In this document: positions 17,293 to 25,498 of the stretch, piece after piece
Numbering within the stretch: position 1 is the first letter of the stretch
Layout of the letters: each line of letters starts with the position of its first letter
NCBI GenBank assembly: GCA_022827195.1
Contig: JAJDTL010000014.1
Coordinates: forward strand, 62,001 to 126,000
Origin: Caldilineaceae bacterium
GTDB lineage: Bacteria > Chloroflexota > Anaerolineae > Caldilineales > Caldilineaceae
Length of the DNA: 64,000 bases
Reading direction: 5' to 3'
The notes under the pieces: model-generated
Database searches by the model: none
Told to the model about the DNA's origin: nothing
The model's input: only the letters and a program-made list of their open reading frames with translations
Translations under genes and position numbers: made by a program

Positions 17293-17770
17293 TGGTTGTG
17301 CTGAAGCCAGCGGCGGTTCCCCATGCCCTGGCAGGCTTCACGAGGGATAGAGCCGGCCATAGGACTTTCGGTGAGATACTCTTGCGCTCGGGCGGGCTTC
17401 CAGATAGCGAACCGGGGGTTCCGAACGCATGTTGACCGGCTCTGACGATTGCCTCAAATGAGAGGCGGCCGTGGATGCTTGTCAAAGTACTGTGCCGGCA
17501 AAGTACTGTGCCGGCACTGCTGCTGCGGCAGGCCGTTTGCAGCGACAGGGGGTTCGGCCGCAATACCTCTTTCTGCTGCGTGTCGAGGCCGGGGCCTGAA
17601 CATAGGGCTGCCCAGGCAGATCCCGGCTACTGAGCGAGAGAATCGGTGGAAGGCCGCCCCGCGGCACTGAATCAGACGGGCTCTTCGCCGCGAAGGCGGC
17701 CATCTTCGATAAATTTGCCTACCTCACTTGCAGGACAAATGCCAGGCCAGTCCGAACGCGCACAGGGCGT
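17293..17770. other. 478-base gap between binding-protein and permease genes
   Basis: No coding frame with family-like content was found. It contains the 16-bp tandem repeat at 17484-17515, a perfect 10-bp palindrome GTGCCGGCAC at 17508-17517, and near the binding-protein stop a short GCCGC/GCGGC stem. No clear promoter for the permeases was seen. Confidence 0.6.
17484..17515. repeat. Perfect 16-bp tandem duplication
   Basis: AAAGTACTGTGCCGGC occurs twice without interruption (17484-17499 and 17500-17515). The copies are identical, which suggests a recent slippage event. The unit contains self-complementary GCCGGC and AGTACT, so the pair can form alternative hairpins in the untranslated leader of the permease genes. 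Confidence 0.95.
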
Positions 17771-19123
17771 TTATGCCCGGTACTTGTCCATAATGCGCTG
17801 GCACTCGGTCTGGGCGTCCTCCAGAAGCTGTTCCGCCGGCGTATCTGTGGCGCTGATGGCGCTCCACATCTCGTGCATGACGGGCCAGGCTTCGAAGGCA
17901 CCGGGGAACAGCGACCAGAAACGGGCACGGCCGTATTGGGTCATCTCCTCGGCGACCTGCATGAAGGGATTGTTCGCGATCAGTTCCAGCCACCGAGGGT
18001 CCTCAAGATCTCTCTTGAGGTAGGGGATGTAGCCGGTCGCCAGGGCATATTCGATGTACATGTCATGGGACCACCACTTGGCGAACTTGTAGGCGGCGTC
18101 AAGTTGTGCGCCCCCCTCCTTCTTGGGGATCCACAACTCCTTATCCGGAAGCACGGTCGACATCAGATTGGTGTCCGGGTGTGTTGGCGGGTATACGGCG
18201 CCCAGCTCTTCCATATCCTGCTTCAAACCGAGCAATGCCCAGTTGCCCGTCTCGTAGATGGCGATTCGTCCGGTCTGCAGGCCCTTTTCCGGTCTCGCCT
18301 CGATGGCGATTGGCGTGTTGAAAAGCTCGCGGAACCAGTCGATGGTCTGAACAAAGGGCGCACCGGTAATCGTGATCTCCGAGAAATCCTCGTTGGTGTA
18401 TTCGCCGCCGGCGATGCGGGGGTAGTGTTCCTCTCCGCCGAAGTAGAACCAGGGACCCATTCCCCAAACGTCGACCTCGTTGACGTCGAAACCGTCCTCG
18501 TTGGGGTGCCTTCCCTCCTTGTCCCAAGTCATCTGCACGCCGATTTCCAGCGCGTCCGTCCAGGTCCAGTTCTTGTCCGGGGGCTCCACGCCGGCCTCAT
18601 CGAACAGCACGGGGTTGTATGCCCACAAGTGAATGACCACTTCGTAGGGGAAAGCCCACATCCTGTTGCCGACCACCGCGGGGCTATAGGCGGCGCGAGG
18701 GCCATCTGCGTAGATGTCAAGGGATATGCCGTCCGCTTCCATCAGATCCTGCGCGTTCTCGTAAAGGCCCTCGTTGATGGCGTCGATGGTCGACTGCTGG
18801 TATCGATGCCAGAACACGTCCGGTGGGTCCCCGGCCGACATGGCGAGATCGACTGCTTCGCTGGCAACGCCAAGCTGCATGTCTACGACGACATTGGTAT
18901 CCGGTACTCTGAAGTCATGTTGCTCGGCCAGTGCCTTTTGGGTTGCACCGAGGTAGTCCGCTTCCGGGATCGGGAAGGAATAGGTGATGGTGATGTCCTC
19001 CGACATCGCGTCAGCAGATTCTTCGCCGGGAGCGGCCGGCACACACGCGGCTAAGCCGGCGCCGGCTACGCCGATAGCTGCAGCCCCCAGAAAACTGCGT
19101 CTTGACACTCTCTTCGCCTGCAT
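17771..19123 (-). CDS. Extracellular sugar-binding lipoprotein (family 1 solute-binding protein)
   Basis: 450 residues. The N-terminus has a twin-arginine motif (SRRSFLG) and a hydrophobic run ending in the lipobox LAAC at about residue 27, followed by an acidic, Pro/Ala-rich linker, so the mature protein is a lipid-anchored surface protein exported folded. The body matches the CUT1 binding-protein fold (GDPPDVFWHRYQQSTIDAINEG; GRIAIYETGNWALLGLKQD). GGGGGA precedes ATG 19123. It delivers substrate to the permeases at 15456-17292. A 23-bp inverted repeat sits just upstream of its start. Ligand unknown; an oligosaccharide or glycoside is the usual case. Confidence 0.93.
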   Translation of the reverse strand: MQAKRVSRRSFLGAAAIGVAGAGLAACVPAAPGEESADAMSEDITITYSFPIPEADYLGATQKALAEQHDFRVPDTNVVVDMQLGVASEAVDLAMSAGDPPDVFWHRYQQSTIDAINEGLYENAQDLMEADGISLDIYADGPRAAYSPAVVGNRMWAFPYEVVIHLWAYNPVLFDEAGVEPPDKNWTWTDALEIGVQMTWDKEGRHPNEDGFDVNEVDVWGMGPWFYFGGEEHYPRIAGGEYTNEDFSEITITGAPFVQTIDWFRELFNTPIAIEARPEKGLQTGRIAIYETGNWALLGLKQDMEELGAVYPPTHPDTNLMSTVLPDKELWIPKKEGGAQLDAAYKFAKWWSHDMYIEYALATGYIPYLKRDLEDPRWLELIANNPFMQVAEEMTQYGRARFWSLFPGAFEAWPVMHEMWSAISATDTPAEQLLEDAQTECQRIMDKYRA

Positions 19124-19147
19124 GACAAATCCCCCTTTTTGTCTAAT

Positions 19148-19170
19148 GTGCGTTCACAATGAAAACGCAC
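19148..19170. promoter_or_regulatory. Inverted repeat upstream of binding-protein gene (possible operator)
   Basis: GTGCGTT and AACGCAC form a perfect 7-bp inverted repeat separated by nine bases, centred about 36 bases upstream of the ATG at 19123. Size and position suit either a repressor site or a leader hairpin. No regulator gene is encoded nearby, and no convincing -35/-10 pair was identified around it. Confidence 0.5.
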
Positions 19171-19353
19171 TCTCCCCGCATTGCGTCAAAGTAGGTGCAT
19201 CTCTTAGTTCGGCAATGCGCGGGCAAGGCCCTCGTGCCAAACGGAAACCAACTCAACTTTCGAAGTGCGGCTTAAGCTGTTTCAGCAGCTGGCAACACCT
19301 CCTTCCACGTCTCCCGCCTTCCAGCGGGATGAACGTTCTACTGCAGCAGCTCA

Positions 19354-20781
19354 CTATCTCGTGCTCATGCGCAGCCCTTCGAAGCGAGCCTCGCCTTCGG
19401 TGACGAAGATGCCCAGAGCGCCGGCGCGCTGGTCATACATCCGCCCGCAGAGAGCCACTTGGTCATCGACATAGATCACCAATGCTGTCCCATCCACAAG
19501 CAATTGAACCTTTATGGGTCGATCCGGCGCCAGAACTGCTCTGCGCTCGAACATAATCAGTTCGTTAAAGGTGGTCTCCCCGTAGTCTGGGGTCCAACGG
19601 TCCAGCACGATTCTGTTGTTTGCGGGCTCCAGCCGTACCAAGTAGTAGGACTCCAGATCTTCGCTGGCTCGCAAAAGTAGACCACAGTTCGTCGCCTCTG
19701 CGTCAAAGGTTATGGTCGCTTCTACCAGACATTCGTCAGGCATCTCCCCAAGCGTCATCAAGGCGTAACGGCCAACTGCAGATGTGCTGGCTCCCCCATC
19801 TACTACGTCCCAGTTGCCCAGAACCGGCTCTGGCCGGAGGGGCGCCGCGTTTGCGAAGGACCGAGCGACCGTCGCAGGGATTCGCATGGCCAGCGCGCCG
19901 TCCGGCTGCTGCATTACTTCGTGAACGACCAGATTCCCGCCCCATTCCCAGTCGCCGTCATCTGTCTCGCCTTCGCGGGTTGGCAACCAGCCGAATGCAA
20001 AGCGCTGTTCTCCGTCTCCCGCAGTCTTGGCCGCGCAGTAGGCAAGGCCATCGAGCATCGCATCGGCCGGCGACAACCAGGGACCGTCCAGGCTGCGCGC
20101 CATTCGGTAGTGCGTGGCGATCCATTCCCTGGAGACCGAGTAGACCAGGTACCACCAGTCGCCCTGGCGGAACAGGTCCGGGCAGGGGTGCGCCCAGACC
20201 TCACCTGGCGACCAAAGCGGCGGCCTCCCCTCCCAGCTCACCAGATCGGGGCTGGTAGCCAGCCCTATGCATCCCCGGTTGCGGGCAGGTCCACTGTCGG
20301 CGCGCGCCGTAACGAGCATCCAGTACTCGCCGGCTGCATCATTCCAGAAGATGAAGGGGTCGCGCCAGTCGTCCAGCTCGTACCCCAGGGCTGTGGGCGG
20401 GTTGAATTTGAAGTCGGGATCCTTGCGCCAGGTGCGCAGGTCAGAACTCGTGGCCCGCATGACGACCTGCGCGGGCTTGCCGGTGCCCGCAAAAGCTGCA
20501 TTGATGCCGGTAAAGTAGAGGTGGAATGTTCCGTCTTTTTCGATGACGGACCCGGTGCCGACGCTGATATCCTGCTCGTCGGGCGCCCCGTGTGGAACTG
20601 CCTCGCCCCAATCTTCGAAATTGACAAAGTCGCGCGTCACGAGATGAAACCAGGGCTTTCCCGGCCCATAGCCATCATCATCCCGAAAGTCTTTGATGTA
20701 GAAGAGGTGGTAGTCGCCATCCCAGAAGTAGGGGATGAAATCGCCTGCTACGCCATCGTCGGGTCGGTAAAGAATAGACAT
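19354..20781 (-). CDS. GH32/GH43-like beta-fructosidase-type protein
   Basis: 475 residues. A five-bladed propeller domain (about 1-300) is followed by a C-terminal beta-sandwich (about 310-475, ATITFDAEATNCGLLLRAS onward), the GH32 layout. The N-terminal nucleophile region reads DFIPYFWDGDYHLFY and the stabilising RDP motif is present (DWRDPFIFW). At the place where GH32 enzymes have the acid/base in Glu-Cys-Pro, this protein reads HPCPDLF, with Pro before Cys-Pro. No signal peptide, so it acts inside the cell. AGGAGA precedes ATG 20781. It is the last gene of the run beginning with the binding protein at 26887. Activity on fructosides is the default guess; the altered site makes that uncertain. 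Confidence 0.75.
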   Translation of the reverse strand: MSILYRPDDGVAGDFIPYFWDGDYHLFYIKDFRDDDGYGPGKPWFHLVTRDFVNFEDWGEAVPHGAPDEQDISVGTGSVIEKDGTFHLYFTGINAAFAGTGKPAQVVMRATSSDLRTWRKDPDFKFNPPTALGYELDDWRDPFIFWNDAAGEYWMLVTARADSGPARNRGCIGLATSPDLVSWEGRPPLWSPGEVWAHPCPDLFRQGDWWYLVYSVSREWIATHYRMARSLDGPWLSPADAMLDGLAYCAAKTAGDGEQRFAFGWLPTREGETDDGDWEWGGNLVVHEVMQQPDGALAMRIPATVARSFANAAPLRPEPVLGNWDVVDGGASTSAVGRYALMTLGEMPDECLVEATITFDAEATNCGLLLRASEDLESYYLVRLEPANNRIVLDRWTPDYGETTFNELIMFERRAVLAPDRPIKVQLLVDGTALVIYVDDQVALCGRMYDQRAGALGIFVTEGEARFEGLRMSTR

Positions 20782-20925
20782 GGTTTCTCTCCTATCCCCG
20801 CCTGCTGCTTCAGGCTTATCCTGCCACGACCGATTTGCAACTTAACTTCGTTTTTCAGATGGAATGTAGCATAGGAAACCGATTTGCTCAACTGTCGGTT
20901 TTCCGCGGTGGGCAAGGGGTCGGTC

Positions 20926-21810
20926 TCAGTACGGAACTTGCCCCGCCCAATTTGCCATCTCCTCGTCAGACTGTGTCAAACCATCCGGCTCATCTTGTTG
21001 TCGACCTATCCGCCCGTCAGTCGGTGGTCTGCGCGGGACAATCGGCTGGACGATTTTGCGCTGTGCCGGCGTCAGGCGGGCCAGCAGACCGTCGGACGGA
21101 ACGTAGCCCCAGCGGTGGGCGAAAACCGAGGCGAGGTAGCGAAAGACCACCATGCGCCGCTGGCCCGGGTTGGTACGCTCGGCAGAACCGTGGCAGAGAA
21201 AGTCCTGGAAGAGGAGCGCATCCCCGGTCTTCATGTGAACTTCGATCGCCCCTTCGAGGCGTGTGGCCGGTCCGGCGTCCGAGAAGCCGCCCTTGTCATG
21301 CGGATGTCGAATGTCCGACTTGTGGCTGCTGGGGATCAGCACCGTCGGCCCGTCGCCCGGCCCCACGTCCGTCAGCGCAACCAACAAGGAGAGCTCGCTG
21401 CAGCACCACTCCTTGCGGTCGCGGCCGCCCGGCTTGCACGAGTCGATCACGTGGCCGCCCGAGTGTACGCCGATGAACCCGCCCGGCCCGCGAATGTTGA
21501 TGAATGACTCGTTGATGTAGGGTCCGTACGCTTTGCCGATGTAGTGGCGCACCTGGTCGATCCAGGCCGGATGGTCGATCAGGCGTTCAAAGATCTCGCC
21601 GCCTTCGATAATATTCTGCAGATTCATCCCATCCACGCCGCTGTAAGTATGCACGTCGATGTGACCGTACCACTGGTCCACTTCGAGCGGTGGCAGGCCG
21701 TCGATCCAATCGTTAATCGTGCGAACGTGGTCGGGGTCGAGCGCCTGTTCGATCAGCGTGTAGCCGAGCAGGTCGAAGAAATACTCTGCCATCGAGGTCG
21801 GAGCGGACAT
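20926..21810 (-). CDS. PhyH-like protein with His-x-Gly instead of His-x-Asp
   Basis: 294 residues. PhyH fold markers are present: ALTDVGPGDGPTVLIPSSHKSD, and a distal His (residue 207) in DFLCHGSAERTNPGQRR with Arg following. Where the family normally has His-x-Asp/Glu, the sequence is VHSGGH (His116-Ser117-Gly118), so the carboxylate metal ligand appears missing. Start set at ATG 21810 with GGGACAGGA upstream; the longer frame to 21891 overlaps the permease gene. It follows the second MalG-type permease by 28 bases and precedes the GH32-like gene. Either a carboxylate comes from elsewhere, or the enzyme belongs to a subgroup with different metal chemistry. Confidence 0.8.
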   Translation of the reverse strand: MSAPTSMAEYFFDLLGYTLIEQALDPDHVRTINDWIDGLPPLEVDQWYGHIDVHTYSGVDGMNLQNIIEGGEIFERLIDHPAWIDQVRHYIGKAYGPYINESFINIRGPGGFIGVHSGGHVIDSCKPGGRDRKEWCCSELSLLVALTDVGPGDGPTVLIPSSHKSDIRHPHDKGGFSDAGPATRLEGAIEVHMKTGDALLFQDFLCHGSAERTNPGQRRMVVFRYLASVFAHRWGYVPSDGLLARLTPAQRKIVQPIVPRRPPTDGRIGRQQDEPDGLTQSDEEMANWAGQVPY

Positions 21811-21838
21811 CTTCCTGTCCCTTTCGCGTGGGCAGGCC

Positions 21839-22765
21839 TTACCCTTTGATGCCTGATATGACCACACCCTGGATGAAGTGGCGCTGGGCAAAGAAAAAGA
21901 CGATCAGCGGCGGAAGCGTGACCACCGTAGACACCGCCATGATATGGTTCCACTGGTGCTTGTAGCCATGGACGATGCCCGACCGCCGCCACTGTTCGAC
22001 CGCGATCGCCAGCGTCTGCTTGTCAGGCGTGTTGAGGTAGATCAGCGGCCCGAGGAAGTCGTTCCATTCCCCCATGAGGGTGAAGATGGAGACCGCGCCG
22101 AGCGCGGGCAGCGACATCGGCAGAATGATGTACCACCAGACGCGAATGAAGCCGCAACCGTCGATCCGGGCGGCGTCGTCGTACTCGCGTGGGATCGTCA
22201 TAAAGAACTGGCGCAGAAGAAAGATGAAGAATGCCCCGCCGCCGAACCAGGCCGGCACGATCAGCGGTTTCAAAGAGTTCAGCCAGCCGAGGTCGCGGAA
22301 TATCAGATACTGCGGGATGAGGATTACATGGTACGGGATCATCAGCGTGGTGAGGACGAGGACGAACAAGACATTGCGGCCGGGGAAGCGCAGCCGCGCG
22401 AAGCCGTATGCCGCCAGGCTGGCGGTTAGCAAGCGGCCTGCCAATACGCCGACGACGATGGTCACCGTATTGAGCCCGGTTACGATGAAAGGAAACTGGA
22501 CGAGCGCGTCTGGATAGTTGACCCACTCAAGCGAGCGGGGGATGAAGCGGGGCGGGTACTCGAAGACCTGGCCTTCAGGTTTGAGTGAACTGCTTACGAG
22601 CCAGATCAGGGGCGCCGTATACACAAGGGCCAGTGCAGTAATCGGGATATAGATCACGAGCAGGCGGAAGCCCAGCCGGCGGAGATGCTTGGGCTGCAGC
22701 CATCGCCCCAAGTGGAGTCGTTCGTTCAGCTGGAGCTTTGCTTCTTCGAAGGTCGGCGCGCCCAT
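21839..22765 (-). CDS. Sugar ABC transporter permease, MalG-type, duplicate copy
   Basis: 308 residues, six membrane segments, EAA loop EYDDAARIDGCGFIRVWWYIILPMSLPA. The sequence from residue ~38 to the end is nearly the same as the permease at 23315-24241 (both 308 residues and both ending QGVVISGIKG), while the first ~35 residues differ. GGGGTGATAGG precedes ATG 22765. It starts 29 bases after the pentapeptide-repeat lipoprotein gene. A CUT1 importer needs only one MalG-type subunit, so this is an extra copy, perhaps forming an alternative complex with the MalF-type protein at 24245. Confidence 0.92.
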   Translation of the reverse strand: MGAPTFEEAKLQLNERLHLGRWLQPKHLRRLGFRLLVIYIPITALALVYTAPLIWLVSSSLKPEGQVFEYPPRFIPRSLEWVNYPDALVQFPFIVTGLNTVTIVVGVLAGRLLTASLAAYGFARLRFPGRNVLFVLVLTTLMIPYHVILIPQYLIFRDLGWLNSLKPLIVPAWFGGGAFFIFLLRQFFMTIPREYDDAARIDGCGFIRVWWYIILPMSLPALGAVSIFTLMGEWNDFLGPLIYLNTPDKQTLAIAVEQWRRSGIVHGYKHQWNHIMAVSTVVTLPPLIVFFFAQRHFIQGVVISGIKG

Positions 22766-22794
22766 TGCCTATCACCCCAATACGAACGGTAAGG

Positions 22795-23265
22795 TCATTC
22801 GGTGGACTTTACGGCCCCGTATGCTTCCGGTTCGTATTTATCCGGCCAGATCGTGTCATCGTCGTATTTGGTCCCGGACAAGGTGGCGCCGACAAGAAGG
22901 GCTCTCTCCATGTTCGCCCCGCGCAGGTCGGCATTGTCCAGGTTGGCGCGGAAGAAGGTGGTGGCGACCAGGGTGGTCTGGCTGAGGTCGGCCCCCTCCA
23001 GGTCGGCGCCGTAAAGGTATGCCCCGCTGAGGTCGGCCCCGCTCAGGTTGGCCCCGCTCAGGTCCACCCTGTCCAGTTTGGCGTCGACGAAGTCCCGTTC
23101 GCCGGCGTTGTACCTGTCTAAGAGGTCGCGCCCTCCTGCTTCTTCCTCGGTCGACTCGGTCGCGTCAGGCGCGGGCGCCGCCTCCTCGTCCCCGCCGCAG
23201 CCGCCGAGGCACAGCCCCACGAACAGTGCGATTGCAATCCACAACGTCAGGCGTCCGCTACTCAT
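22795..23265 (-). CDS. Small lipoprotein with pentapeptide repeats
   Basis: 156 residues. A signal peptide runs to the lipobox LGGC at about residue 22. A short acidic linker (GDEEAAPAPDATESTEEEAG) follows, then about 12 pentapeptide repeats of A(D/N)LxG type (VDLSGANLSGADLSGAYLYG and on), predicted to form a right-handed quadrilateral beta-helix, and a short charged tail. Start at ATG 23265 because GGGGG precedes it. It would sit outside the cell on the membrane. It lies between the two nearly identical MalG-type permease genes, 49 bases after one and 29 before the other. Function unknown; pentapeptide proteins elsewhere serve as binding or shielding scaffolds. Confidence 0.85.
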   Translation of the reverse strand: MSSGRLTLWIAIALFVGLCLGGCGGDEEAAPAPDATESTEEEAGGRDLLDRYNAGERDFVDAKLDRVDLSGANLSGADLSGAYLYGADLEGADLSQTTLVATTFFRANLDNADLRGANMERALLVGATLSGTKYDDDTIWPDKYEPEAYGAVKSTE

Positions 23266-23314
23266 AGTTGCCCCCGTCACAAGAATCTGATCAGCGGGTG
23301 ACCTTTCAAGGCCG

Positions 23315-24241
23315 TCACCCCTTGATGCCCGAGATGACCACCCCTTGAATGAAGTGGCGCTGCGCGAAAAAGAAGACCAGCAGTGGTGGAACTGTGACGA
23401 CCGTCGCGACCGCCATGATGTGATTCCACTGGTGGTTGTAGCCGGTGTGAACCGACGAGCGCCGCCACTGTTCGACCGCGATCGCCAGCGTCTGTTTTTC
23501 AGGCGTGTTGAGGTAGATCAGTGGCGCCAGAAAGTCGTTCCATTCCCCCATGAAGGTGAATATCGCCACAGCGCCCAGCGCGGGCAGCGACATCGGCAGA
23601 ATGATGTGCCACCAGACCTGAATAAAGCCGCAACCGTCAATGCGGGCCGCGTCGTCGTACTCGCGCGGAATCGTCATAAAGAACTGGCGCAGCAGGAAGA
23701 TGAAAAAGGCGCCGCCGCCGAACCAGGCCGGTACGATCAACGGCTTCAGCGTGTTCAGCCAGCCGAGGTCGCGAAAGATTAGGTATTGCGGGATGAGAAT
23801 GACGTGATAGGGGATCATCAGTGTCGTCAGCACCAGGATGAACAGCACATCACGCCCCGGGAAGCGCAGCCTGGCGAAACCGTAGGCGGCCAGGCTTGCC
23901 GTTAGCAGACGGCCCACCATCACACCCACAACAATCGTCAACGTGTTGAGCCCGGTTACGATAAAGGGAAACTGGACGAGTGCATCGGGATAGTTGACCC
24001 ACTCAAAGGCGCGCGGGATGAATTTGGGTGGGTATTCGAAGACCTGCGACTCCGGCTTGACCGAACTGCCGACCAGCCAGATCAGCGGCGCGGTGTAGAC
24101 CAGCGCCAGTACCGCCATCGGCAGATAGACCACGAGCACGCGGACACCCAGCCGCCGCCAGCGCGTCGTTTCGAGAAGGCGCTGACCGAGCAGGCGGACA
24201 TTTACCTGGGACCCCAACGCTTCGACCAAGGGCGCGCGCAT
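23315..24241 (-). CDS. Sugar ABC transporter permease, MalG-type (CUT1)
   Basis: 308 residues with six membrane segments and EAA loop EYDDAARIDGCGFIQVWWHIILPMSLPA. The start lies three bases after the stop of the MalF-type gene, with AGGAGCC upstream, so the two are translationally linked and this is the ancestral partner copy. Its duplicate is at 21839-22765. It receives substrate from the lipoprotein at 25499-26887 through the heteromeric channel with 24245-25171. No ATPase gene is linked. Confidence 0.93.
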   Translation of the reverse strand: MRAPLVEALGSQVNVRLLGQRLLETTRWRRLGVRVLVVYLPMAVLALVYTAPLIWLVGSSVKPESQVFEYPPKFIPRAFEWVNYPDALVQFPFIVTGLNTLTIVVGVMVGRLLTASLAAYGFARLRFPGRDVLFILVLTTLMIPYHVILIPQYLIFRDLGWLNTLKPLIVPAWFGGGAFFIFLLRQFFMTIPREYDDAARIDGCGFIQVWWHIILPMSLPALGAVAIFTFMGEWNDFLAPLIYLNTPEKQTLAIAVEQWRRSSVHTGYNHQWNHIMAVATVVTVPPLLVFFFAQRHFIQGVVISGIKG

Positions 24242-24244
24242 CGT

Positions 24245-25171
24245 TTACGGCTCCTCGCTCTCGTAGTAGACGACGCGGCGCGCAACCCGAAAACTCAGCA
24301 GGGTGAATATCAGAATGATGACGACGAGCACCCAGGCCAGCGCCGAAGCGTAGCCCATATTAAAGTATTTCCAGCCGTTGCGATAGAGGTAGAGGACATA
24401 GAAGAGCGAGGCGTTCGCCGGCCCGCCCTGCGTGACCAGGAATGGTCCCGTGAAGAGCTGAAATGAGGCGATAAGTCCAATCAGAAACTGGAAGAAGATC
24501 ACCGGCGTGGTCATCGGCAGAGTCACGTGCCAGAAGCGGCGCCAGGCCGTGGCTCCGTCAACTTTGGCAGCATCGTATAGGGACGTGGGCACGCCCTGCA
24601 GCGCGGCCAGGTACAGCACCATGCCGCCGCCTGCCGCCCACAGCTCCATGATCATAAAGGTCGGCAGCACCCATTGCCGCGAGGCGAACCACTGCGGCCC
24701 CTGAACTCCGATCTGCCGCAGCAGCCCGTTGACCAGCCCGATGTCGGGATTGAAGATCCAGGCAAAGAGGTAGGAGACGGCCAGCACCGGCACGATCGCG
24801 GGGACGTAGAAGGCCGTGCGCCAGAAGGACAGCCCACCGACCTTCTGGTTGAGCATGAGCGCGAGCAGGTAGCCAACGACCACGGCCAGCGGCACGGCGC
24901 CGGCCGCGTAGATGGTTGTGACACGCAGAGACTGCCAGAACAGCCTGTCCTCAGCCATCTCCCGATAATTGTCCAAACCGATCAACTTGGGCGGTTTGAG
25001 GATGTCGTACTCGCTGAAGGAGAGGTAGAACGAGAAGAGGATCGGGCCGGCGACAAAGATCAGGAAGCCCAGGATCCAGGGAAGGATGGTGAAATAACCG
25101 GCGAGCACCTCCTGTCGACGCAGTTTGGAACGCCACCAGGGACGGGGCGCTCCAGCGACACCAGCGCTCAT
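24245..25171 (-). CDS. Sugar ABC transporter permease, MalF-type (CUT1)
   Basis: 308 residues. After a basic N-terminus with RRQEVLAGYF come six membrane segments (first: FTILPWILGFLIFVAGPILFSFYLSF). EAA loop: SLYDAAKVDGATAWRRFWHVTLPMTTPV. ATG 25171 is used, eight bases after AAGGAG; a TTG one codon upstream is also possible. It closely resembles the MalF-type permease at 32956-33882, so the two importers are paralogous. A 327-base untranslated gap with a strong hairpin separates it from the binding-protein gene. Confidence 0.93.
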   Translation of the reverse strand: MSAGVAGAPRPWWRSKLRRQEVLAGYFTILPWILGFLIFVAGPILFSFYLSFSEYDILKPPKLIGLDNYREMAEDRLFWQSLRVTTIYAAGAVPLAVVVGYLLALMLNQKVGGLSFWRTAFYVPAIVPVLAVSYLFAWIFNPDIGLVNGLLRQIGVQGPQWFASRQWVLPTFMIMELWAAGGGMVLYLAALQGVPTSLYDAAKVDGATAWRRFWHVTLPMTTPVIFFQFLIGLIASFQLFTGPFLVTQGGPANASLFYVLYLYRNGWKYFNMGYASALAWVLVVIILIFTLLSFRVARRVVYYESEEP

Positions 25172-25498
25172 CAAATACGCTCCTTGTCGATCAAGTCCGA
25201 CGCACGCCCGGCGTTCGCCGCAGGTTGGGCGGTCGCTCTTCTTTCTCTGCGAGAAGGGTCCTGCCGGTATAGCAGGGACTGTTCCGGCGGCTCCCTATAG
25301 GCAGCCGCCGGCTGCGGCGCGTCGCCTGCTCTGTTCAGCACGGCCTGCTATGGAGACGCCGCGTGTTTGACTTCGGGGTAGCGTCCCCATGACAATGCGA
25401 TGGGGCTCTTCCGCGTTGGCCCCGTCTTCGCCTACGCGAACAATCGTCCCAATGCAAGCGATGCGGCCTGGGACAGGCCGCATCGCTTGTCTAGGTTT
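25172..25498. other. 327-base gap between binding-protein and permease genes
   Basis: No gene content was recognised. The notable element is the perfect hairpin at 25455-25489 next to the binding-protein stop. A second GC-rich region around 25285-25320 holds short GCAGCC/GGCTGC complementarity. No clear promoter for the permeases was seen. Confidence 0.6.
25455..25489 (-). terminator. Perfect 15-bp stem-loop just after the binding-protein stop
   Basis: CAAGCGATGCGGCCT (25455-25469) pairs perfectly with 25475-25489, leaving a 5-base loop. On the minus strand it begins about ten bases after the stop codon at 25499. No U-run follows on that strand, so a partial terminator or mRNA-stabilising structure that keeps binding-protein mRNA above permease mRNA, as seen in other malE-malF-type operons, is more likely than a full terminator. 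On the plus strand a T5 run follows the stem, but no gene is read that way. Confidence 0.75.
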
